Part shown: in pieces, positions 57,251 through 64,000 of the stretch | Position numbering within the stretch: position 1 is the stretch's first letter | How the letters are laid out: each line of letters begins with the position of its first letter | Assembly (NCBI GenBank): GCA_022059125.1 | Contig: JAEUWY010000001.1 | Span: forward strand, 1,612,001-1,676,000 | DNA: 64,000 nt | Source: Corynespora cassiicola | Taxonomy: Eukaryota; Ascomycota; Dothideomycetes; Pleosporales; Corynesporascaceae | Reading direction: 5' to 3' | Made by a program: the position numbers and the translations under genes | The notes under the pieces: generated by a model | What the model was told of the DNA's origin: nothing | Databases searched by the model: none | The model's input: the letters and a program-made list of their open reading frames with translations, nothing else

Positions 57251-57912
57251 GCACCCTTATACATCATGTACTATATCGATGCCGTTTCGCGGCCCCGTCG
57301 TTCGATTTGATCATTGCTTTATTCCTTTCTGAAACAAAGGCTAGTCTGCTTATAGTAGACATAATTGATTTTAGTTATTCTACAGTCTTCCTCTCTGTTC
57401 AGATATCTGGCGCTTCTTAAAAGCTACTTAATGCGTTGTCGGCTCCACAAATGACTTTCCTAATCAATCTCGTGTCGTCCTACTTCCAATATCTGGGGTT
57501 TTTCTAATAGCTACTCAATGCTTTGTCGGCTCCACAATAAACTTTCCTATTCCAAGAAATCTGTGTTAAATTAGGCATCTGACCTAGTTGAAGAACTATA
57601 ACAAGATGCACTGGGTTTTTAGTGAATTGGAACTTTGAAGAGGATTTTGTTTGACAAATTTGTAACTACTATGTTACTGATAGAATTATTCCGGTGTATA
57701 ATTTCACTCCCTTGGTCTTGGCAAAAACGATAAATTGCCTCCAATGATTATATAGATGAGCGAGCCACTGTATCCAATATCACCAACGCCCAAAACAACC
57801 GCAACTACACACAACTAGGAAGATAGCTTGGTTCATAACTCCTTAGTAACTTTCAACATAAACCCCCCTCACGAACACCTACAAGACTACTAATAAAACC
57901 TTGGTATTCATC
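57251..57912. other. AT-rich intergenic with dispersed repeat
   Basis: Contains repeat copy C at 57402-57560; the rest shows no gene. Confidence 0.45.
57402..57560 (+). repeat. Dispersed MITE-like repeat, copy C
   Basis: Two tandem partial units of ~85-95 bp: GATATCTGGCG followed by TTGTCGGCTCCACAA, then AATATCTGGGG followed by GCTTTGTCGGCTCCACAA. Same family as 23998-24071 and 50185-50357. Confidence 0.65.
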
Positions 57913-58284
57913 ATGTGGTCCGAAGAGGAAGTTACTTGGAGTATCCACTGTTTCTTTATTTCGTGTTTGGCCATTATGGTGTTCATCCTTCTGGATTTTA
58001 TCATACAAATATTCATGATGCGAATGAGTCGAAACCAGCAGGGCTCTCGTGGGCGGTCAGGTTTTCGCAGTCGCATTTCCTTGCATCAACCATGGCATGA
58101 AGGCAGTCTTCGAGAGCTAGTCTTGCCTTACGCTGAGCCCCAAGCTGATCGTGTCCATGTATCAGTTCAACCTCCTGCTCTTTCTAGTGATAGTGGTTAC
58201 GTCTCCATTATTATACAGCTACGAGACAGCAGCAGCATTGGACCGCCGGCTTCGTGCGTTGTCAACATCACTCCACAGGTTTAG
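57913..58284 (+). CDS. Small single-pass membrane protein, unknown
   Basis: 123 aa from the ATG at 57913. A transmembrane helix at ~9-34 (WSIHCFFISCLAIMVFILLD), then an Arg/Gln/Ser-rich tail (RMSRNQQGSRGRSGFRSRIS) and a polar C-terminus. Positive charges after the helix place the tail in the cytosol. One of several small membrane proteins in this stretch; codes in AT-rich surroundings. Orphan. Confidence 0.45.
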   Translation: MWSEEEVTWSIHCFFISCLAIMVFILLDFIIQIFMMRMSRNQQGSRGRSGFRSRISLHQPWHEGSLRELVLPYAEPQADRVHVSVQPPALSSDSGYVSIIIQLRDSSSIGPPASCVVNITPQV

Positions 58285-59242
58285 ATTAGGAGATGTATGT
58301 TTCAGGTCTGCATTGAACCAGTAGCAAAGAAAAGAAAGATTCATTACGAGCGACTTCATAAGTGATCGAGATTTGTCTTTATCCGGCTGTCTGTTATTTA
58401 ATGACGAGTTTTGGGCATAGTGAATTGAGTAGATGACATAGGCCAAGAAACAACAAAGATAAATAATAACTAAAGATTGACAGTTTCTTTGTCTTTTTAT
58501 TCGGCTGCACATTAATTTTCGGGTTGACCTGTCTCGGGAAGTTACATTGATGGCTATCACTGCGGCTTTAGGGTAAATGATCACATTCGTCCGATCAGCA
58601 GTCACTGGATCCGCACAATTAACTTTGATAGCAATACATTCAAAAACCCCGGGTCGACATCAAATGTTGCTTTGAAACGTTGAATTCTCTTGCTTAATAC
58701 CCTATGTTGACATCATATGCCATTCTAGCAACTCCAACATGTCTGTTCAATACTTAAATGTTGATACTATAGATCACTTGACGCTGCTGAACCCGTTCCT
58801 ACATGCCCTGCCTGAAGCAACCAAATGTCCCTTCGCGTTTTTGTGTCATCCATACAGCTGTAAGTCTGTTGTAAGAAATACGTCGTGTTTTAAAGGACTC
58901 TCTGAGCCCTGATCGTAACAATAACCCCTTCGCATAGATCACTTAAATTGTTGGTCACTTAATTAATCGCTCCAGGTAGCCCTATCGTATCATTATTTGA
59001 GATCCTATAAATACCATCCTACCGAGTCTTATTTTAACTATTCTTAAACAGTATTTTCCCTGAACCTACTATGCTTGTACAATGTACTTTTTTGTCCTAT
59101 TTTCTCTAGCTGACTGAACAATGAACACAGATAATATCGTGCATAGTCTACAATCAATAAGCAATATATACTGTTCGAAATAAAAAAACTCCGCATCAGT
59201 TGCGAATTCCTCTGTTGTATTTTCTATCAACCTCAGCTCCTC
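58285..59242. other. AT-rich intergenic
   Basis: Nearly 1 kb of AT-rich sequence with no ORF of interest; TpA-rich, compatible with RIP-mutated DNA. Confidence 0.45.
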
Positions 59243-59980
59243 ATGGCCTCGACACCTACCCCTGCCCCTTCCGGCGAGGAACCAAGCGGCCTATCCCAGA
59301 GAACCATCATAATAATCTCAACTGTAATTCCATTAATTTTTCTCGTTGCCCTCGGCATCTTCCTCTGCCATATCAATGCCATACGCAACCGCAAGCGTCT
59401 CGCCGAGCGCGAAGCCCGCCAAGAAGCAGAGGACAGCACACCGGAGCCAATGCCGTCGTGGGACCGCGAGCGATGTTTGACAGACATTAAAGTGCGTTCA
59501 GATGATCCTATACCCCGACAAGCGTTCAGCCCGGGGGTTGTGTTCCAGGTGGCGTCAGTTGATATGTCTCGCGGAAACCAGCAACCTTCCGGCTCCAGCC
59601 GTGCCACATACACGCCTTTGGACCACGCACCGAGCGGCGGAATTTCGATGCGGCCACCTGTAAAGTCTTTGGGCTTGAGTTCTCCAGACAATGTTTCGAA
59701 CTCCCCTACTCGACCCCCTCGCACACACTCTTTACGTCCGACTAGCATGGCTCATGTCATGTCGCCTTATGGACGACCAACTTCGAGCGTTTATTCGATA
59801 GACGATCCGCTGGCTATACATCCTCCGAATTCGCCTCATGCTGTACCACCATTACCCATGCCTTGGGGTCCGGATGGGAATGAGCCTCTTAGTCTTGAGA
59901 GTGTGAGCCCTAGGCCTGAGCCAGACGACAGCTTCAGGCCTGAGGGGACTTTTGGCACGATCGAAGTGGGTAAAAATTAA
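59243..59980 (+). CDS. Single-pass membrane protein with long Pro/Ser-rich tail
   Basis: 245 aa, single exon, ATG at 59243. Short Pro/Thr/Ser N-terminus, one helix at ~21-43 (TIIIISTVIPLIFLVALGIF), then a basic stop-transfer (NRKRLAEREARQEAE) and a ~185-residue Pro/Ser-rich, disordered tail with SP and TP sites and short aromatic patches (SPYGRPTSSVYSIDDPL). Topology N-out/C-in without cleavable signal peptide. No domain recognised. Confidence 0.7.
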   Translation: MASTPTPAPSGEEPSGLSQRTIIIISTVIPLIFLVALGIFLCHINAIRNRKRLAEREARQEAEDSTPEPMPSWDRERCLTDIKVRSDDPIPRQAFSPGVVFQVASVDMSRGNQQPSGSSRATYTPLDHAPSGGISMRPPVKSLGLSSPDNVSNSPTRPPRTHSLRPTSMAHVMSPYGRPTSSVYSIDDPLAIHPPNSPHAVPPLPMPWGPDGNEPLSLESVSPRPEPDDSFRPEGTFGTIEVGKN

Positions 59981-60566
59981 GTCGTTCGGGAGGTGGGCTC
60001 AATTTTGGCATTAGCTGTTCAGAGCCTGGGTTTCCAGAACAGAAGCCGAGATTTACCTAGGCTAGAGTATCACGTTATAATAATAGAAAAAAAAATTAGA
60101 TGCTAAATCACTAATGCATGCGTACAGAGGCCGGTATTTAGCAACAAAAAGTTTTAATTAGATGCGTTTTCCTGAGATGTTGAATTGCATTCAAATAGCA
60201 CGTTGGCTCTGATGTTGAAGGGAAGATAATAGCACCCCAAAGTCTTAAGATAGCCTCTTATAGTGTAAGAGCTTCATGCTCTACTGGTTGAGCTAACCAG
60301 GGCTGTTATTTGATGATATTAAAATGTAACGTGCATAAACAATCTCTTTTCTATAACAAGTGAACTAAAACATCCTTTTATGCATGCTTTTTTTCAATAT
60401 CCTAGTTAGAGGTTGCTAATGGATTATGTGCGTACACCACCTTCATTATACAATACAATAGAATGCTTTAACATCTACAAATACATCGACATAATCAGAC
60501 CAAGCTCACTAGAAAAATTCAGCATTATTCTTAAATTCTTGTAGGTTTTGGAACTGCTACAAAGCC
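59981..60566. other. AT-rich intergenic with tRNA-like relic
   Basis: No gene; the minus strand of about 60250-60305 resembles the 5' half of a tRNA (see next entry). Confidence 0.4.
60250..60305 (-). pseudogene. tRNA-like relic (5' half)
   Basis: The minus strand reads GCCCTGGTTAGCTCAACCAG then TAGAGCATGAAGCTCTTA: a good A-box with D-arm (GCTC...GAGC) and a CTCTTA loop like tRNA-Lys, but the anticodon stem, T-arm (no GGTTCGA) and 3' acceptor strand are missing. Decayed tRNA or tRNA-derived SINE head. Confidence 0.3.
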
Positions 60567-61109
60567 ATGATTGAGAATTATAAATATGAGAAGATGCCGC
60601 CATCCAGAGGTAGGACTTTTATTGCTATTATGTGTTACGTGTTAATGGGCATAGTTGGGGTTACTTTAACCTATGTTTTGTTAAGAAATCAATATCGCCA
60701 TGGTAGAGGATGGATATATCATGGTAAAGAATGGATATACCGTCTTTGTAGGCCTGATCTTGAAACTGGTCAACAGGGTACAGTATCAAGTAGAGATGCA
60801 AATGATCATTGCGCTTTAACGTCTACTCCGTGCCCTGCAGATACGAGTCCAAACGATACAAGTTTTGGGTCTGACAATAAGCTTATCCAAAATACAGCAG
60901 ATATTGAACCGCATTTTAATAATCATGGGTCCGCTTTGGAACAGTCTCGTCAAATCTCGGGTGCTCAAAAGAGCCAAATCTTGGCTGATGAAGCTACGAT
61001 TCAAGTTCCTAGGAAGATCGCAATTATTTCTAGGCATAACGATAGCACTGTTTCTGGAATCTCATTAGAGGCGAAGCCAAAGCGGAAGCGTGCATTTAAT
61101 GTAGGATAA
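60567..61109 (+). CDS. Single-pass membrane protein, unknown
   Basis: 180 aa from ATG at 60567 (a second Met at residue 10 is possible). Transmembrane helix at ~17-40 (FIAIMCYVLMGIVGVTLTYV), then Arg/His/Trp-rich HGRGWIYHGKEWIYRLCRP with a duplicated WIY element, followed by a polar Asn/Ser/Asp-rich tail ending in a basic cluster (AKPKRKRAFNVG). AT-rich codon use unlike the core genes. Orphan. Confidence 0.55.
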   Translation: MIENYKYEKMPPSRGRTFIAIMCYVLMGIVGVTLTYVLLRNQYRHGRGWIYHGKEWIYRLCRPDLETGQQGTVSSRDANDHCALTSTPCPADTSPNDTSFGSDNKLIQNTADIEPHFNNHGSALEQSRQISGAQKSQILADEATIQVPRKIAIISRHNDSTVSGISLEAKPKRKRAFNVG

Positions 61110-61818
61110 GATGTGTCGCTGTAGATTCTACAGCACCAAAGGCAACTTTTATATGCGTATTTCTTGTCTGTCTGGTGCTGGCTAAGACTATAAAATTATC
61201 TAAAAAAATTAACCTACAATCAAAACTATTAGGTTCTATTTAAGTATTCTACTATAATAGTGGGTAAATTACGTGAATATAGAATATTTAAAGTTGTATT
61301 AAAGGAGCTACAGGAGTATCTTTTTCTGGGCTTTACTTAGCTAGAACTAAACAGTATATATAAAAGATATATGAAAATATTATTGTTAGTTTGTAGACTT
61401 TGCATAATGTTTATTATAAATACTTTAACGCTATTAAAATAGCGTAGATTTATTATTCTGCTGTAAAATGAAGATGACTTAAGCCCATAACACTCTTATA
61501 GGATTATCTTTCTTATATTCTAACACTATACTGGCATTTCAGATGCGTAAAAGATCGACGTTATGCGAATACAATATTCCTTTAAATTCTACACCTGCAG
61601 TCAACTTCTAGCGATCTCTTAGCTAACGCATTGTACACTCACAATACGCCAAACTCATGCACAATACCAACTAGACAGCACGTATAATGCTCTCCTTCCC
61701 TCTACGAATCTTGCATACTATACTCGCTGGTTCCTCTCATTCTTCTGTTGCAAGCAACCCAAAAACACTAACCATTACACCAGAAGTCCCCAACTCCAAT
61801 CTTTAGCTGAAACCAAAG
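61110..61818. other. AT-rich intergenic
   Basis: Strongly AT-rich, TpA-rich; no ORF or RNA recognised. Confidence 0.5.
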
Positions 61819-62262
61819 ATGGGTAACTTCATCACCACCCCCGCCGTCGGAGAACTAGGCGCTAGAGCCGCCACCCCAACCCTCCACACAGTCTACGAGA
61901 CCATCTACGAGACCATGACTCCAGACCTGCATGCCCGCAAAAAGCCCAAGCACAATGGGCATTCCTCCGGCGGGACTGATCCCAACAGCAAGGAAAACAT
62001 AAAGGGCTGGGTTAAGTCGTTTTTGATCGCGCTTCTCGTATTTGTCGCCGTGATTGCCATCGCCTTCATTGTCGTCAAAATCACCACACGCCGCCGCCGT
62101 CAACGAGAAATGGCCAATAGACGCCTCGACGTCGAGAACGGCCCTCACGTTATCCGTGGGGGTGCTGAACGCCACTACACTCAACCCATGGTAGAGCAGC
62201 CCACAGTAGATCAAACCACAGTACATCAGTCCAAGGTAGGTCAGCCCAAGGTAGAGGGCTAG
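61819..62262 (+). CDS. Single-pass membrane protein with pentapeptide-repeat tail
   Basis: 147 aa, single exon. A polar 64-residue N-terminal region with a duplicated YETIYET, one helix at ~65-88 (SFLIALLVFVAVIAIAFIVV), then an Arg-rich stop-transfer (KITTRRRRQREMANRR) and a ~45-residue tail ending in five tandem Q-x-x-V-x units (QPMVE, QPTVD, QTTVH, QSKVG, QPKVE), encoded by 15-bp imperfect repeats at 62182-62256. Likely type III topology with cytosolic C-terminus. Function unknown. Confidence 0.65.
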   Translation: MGNFITTPAVGELGARAATPTLHTVYETIYETMTPDLHARKKPKHNGHSSGGTDPNSKENIKGWVKSFLIALLVFVAVIAIAFIVVKITTRRRRQREMANRRLDVENGPHVIRGGAERHYTQPMVEQPTVDQTTVHQSKVGQPKVEG

Positions 62263-62670
62263 TGCGTGGCGAGTTATTTTTGGTGGGCGTTTAGTCAGCG
62301 TTTAGGGCTGATAGAGCGGTAGGAGTGCAGGCGTTTTCTCGCCAGGGATTACTGGTTATTCTAATTCTTTTCCGCATCACGGCGAGGGCCGGGGCCTTGG
62401 GATAGTTGGAATGCAGCCCAGGCGTCTGCAGGACCCCTGGCCTCTTCTTTCGATCAACAACAAATTAATTCAATGAAACTGCATTTTAACTTCAACTATC
62501 GACATGCGTGACAAATATTAACCGGTATCCCATTCTATACAACCTCAATGGTTACACTATCTGTACAAGGTATTTACATCTTCTCCTTTAAACATACACT
62601 GCCCATCATCAATTACATATAAGAAATTCCTCTTACATATAATAATCCAACGCTAAACGTACAAAGCCCG
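62263..62670. other. Intergenic between convergent genes
   Basis: 408 bp, no feature recognised. Confidence 0.5.
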
Positions 62671-64000
62671 CTACCTGAGCAGATACCTCTGCTGAAGCGG
62701 ATCCCCCGTCCTGGGCATCGTTTCAATAGCCCTCACTGTGTTCGGCGCAAGCTTCTCCAAAACCTCTCGCAACCATCCACCAAGCTCAGGGTGATATCCG
62801 ATGCCGGTCATCTCATCACGCTTGACCTGCGCCATAGCCGCGGCCAAAACGACATACGTCTTGTAATGCGGGAGCCGGGAGTCCCGCTTGATCTGCCAGT
62901 GGCGAAGCTCCATCCATTGGTAATAGGCCAGATCCCAGCGACGGTAATACGACTTCAGCTCACGCCATCCAGGAAAGTGCGGAGTGAGGTAGGTTTCGCA
63001 GATTGTAAAGGCATCAATGAGGTGGCCACGGAAGGCAAGGCCTCTGATGTATTCGTTCCATGTGTGGTTGGCGAGAGTGAAACCGTTGGTGAAAAGGTCA
63101 TTTACCATTTGGTGAGCTTGGCGCAGAGGCTCAGGACCTTGCTGAGCTAGCAGACTACGCATGTAGATGCGGGCAGCTGGCTGCAGGACATGTCGACGGG
63201 TTCGCGCAATCGGTGCCGAATCATGCTTCTGTCTCACCTCAGGGTCGACCAGGGAACTGTGCAGTTGCGTTGGTGGGGGCGGGTTCATGATTTGGTTGAG
63301 GGTCTTGGTGAACCGCTCGGCCTGTGTCCGGATGTATTCATAACACTTTGCGACCTCCGCATGCTCGCCTGCCTTGTAATGTGCCTTCATGATGGATACC
63401 ATCAGAGTCAAAGGTGCGTCGTAATGGCCTTGTTCTGCCCTGTGTTTGTTTGCCATCTCGAACATTTCCTGGCAGATTTTATATGAGCCTCGAGCGGTGT
63501 ATAGCATGATAATAAGGCTGAAGTAACTTTGAGGGACGGTGCTCAATTCATCAGCGTCGACATAAGTTTCTTTTCGGGGTTGGCGATGGGCCAGTTCCTT
63601 GCCAAAGTCTGCCAAAATACTCTTCCGTAGTCTCTGTTCCGCCTGCTCGAGGCGCTGGCGCGGGTCATCCAGTCTCTCTGGCGAATCCTTCAGCTCCCGC
63701 AGCTCTCGGAGACCTTCAACGAGAATAGACACTCTTCGCGAGTCCGGCGTTTGGGGTATTTTGCGCATTATCATCCTTTCATAGGCCTGCTCTGCTTCTT
63801 TGAAGGACCTCTCCCTCAAAAACCCAGTGATGACTAGCACGTAATGAAAAGCGTGAGGTCGCACATCGTATTGGAGCATTACTCTACGCAAAATCTTCCA
63901 GGCTGCATTCGTTTGGTTGGCTTCGATGAGCCCACGCATCAGAGCCCCAAAGGTCCATTCGTCGAGAGGAATGTTGTTTTCAATCATTTCCTTGTAGGCC
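62671..64000 (-). CDS. PPR-like mitochondrial protein, C-terminal part (partial)
   Basis: Open frame of at least 442 residues that runs off the right edge; the start is outside the window. Helical-hairpin repeats of pentatricopeptide type: DEWTFGALMRGLIEANQTNA AWKIL, HAFHYVLVITGFLRERSFKE AEQAY, TLMVSIMKAHYKAGEHAEVA and TLANHTWNEYIRGLAFRGHL (about 35-residue spacing), with a charged insertion in between. Fungal proteins of this design (e.g. the Cya-5 group) act in mitochondria in translation or stability of organellar mRNAs; I infer that role but cannot name the target. C-terminus is Pro/Arg/Gln-rich. Confidence 0.7.
   Translation of the reverse strand, partial: AYKEMIENNIPLDEWTFGALMRGLIEANQTNAAWKILRRVMLQYDVRPHAFHYVLVITGFLRERSFKEAEQAYERMIMRKIPQTPDSRRVSILVEGLRELRELKDSPERLDDPRQRLEQAEQRLRKSILADFGKELAHRQPRKETYVDADELSTVPQSYFSLIIMLYTARGSYKICQEMFEMANKHRAEQGHYDAPLTLMVSIMKAHYKAGEHAEVAKCYEYIRTQAERFTKTLNQIMNPPPPTQLHSSLVDPEVRQKHDSAPIARTRRHVLQPAARIYMRSLLAQQGPEPLRQAHQMVNDLFTNGFTLANHTWNEYIRGLAFRGHLIDAFTICETYLTPHFPGWRELKSYYRRWDLAYYQWMELRHWQIKRDSRLPHYKTYVVLAAAMAQVKRDEMTGIGYHPELGGWLREVLEKLAPNTVRAIETMPRTGDPLQQRYLLR

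Noticed and set aside
1..64000. CRISPR arrays, riboswitches, operons or a secondary-metabolite cluster
   Set aside because: No direct-repeat/spacer arrays; eukaryotic gene structure; no PKS, NRPS, terpene or P450 genes in the window.

Overview
The window is nuclear DNA of a filamentous ascomycete (Pezizomycotina, most likely a Sordariomycete close to Hypocreales; the exact placement is inference). Evidence: genes on both strands with many short introns (43-170 nt, mostly GT..AG with CTAAC-type branch points), a DASH subunit, WSC-domain proteins, a Dal5-type permease, a calpain with a long charged tail, wide GC-rich spacers and RIP-like mutations. No bacterial, viral or organellar features were seen. 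Exon structures were built by hand from open frames and splice signals. For every multi-exon CDS with explicit exon coordinates the summed exon length is a multiple of three.

Layout. 0-5.5 kb: two divergent C2H2 zinc-finger genes (one with ankyrin repeats) and three small coiled-coil ORFs on the minus strand. 5.5-18.5 kb: conserved core genes: a probably mitochondrial short-chain dehydrogenase, ASK1 (DASH complex), a type II phosphatidylinositol 4-kinase (LSB6), a SNF2/RING ATPase of the Rad5/Rad16/HLTF class, and an allantoate-permease-type MFS transporter. 18.5-40 kb: long GC-rich, microsatellite-dense spacers around a secreted endonuclease/exonuclease/phosphatase-family enzyme, a small two-exon orphan, a two-WSC-domain surface protein, a calpain-like protease and a 55-residue Cys-rich protein. 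39.8-42.7 kb: a GNAT acetyltransferase divergent from a PRS1-type ribose-phosphate pyrophosphokinase. 44.8-49.3 kb: a broken membrane-protein gene and a 1,093-aa glycine-rich multi-pass membrane protein of unknown function. 50.7-62.3 kb: an accessory, increasingly AT-rich stretch with six small mostly single-pass membrane proteins, a lysine-rich protein, a GTPase pseudogene with RIP-type stop codons, and copies of a short inverted-repeat element. 62.7 kb to the end: the C-terminal part of a mitochondrial PPR-like protein that runs off the window.

No biosynthetic cluster or operon-like system is apparent. The core genes are unrelated housekeeping functions: kinetochore, phosphoinositide signalling, DNA-repair ATPase, nucleotide precursor synthesis and mitochondrial gene expression. 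The most unusual content is the set of small orphan membrane proteins interleaved with MITE-like repeats and decayed genes at 44-62 kb, and the trio of small coiled-coil proteins at 3.8-5.4 kb.
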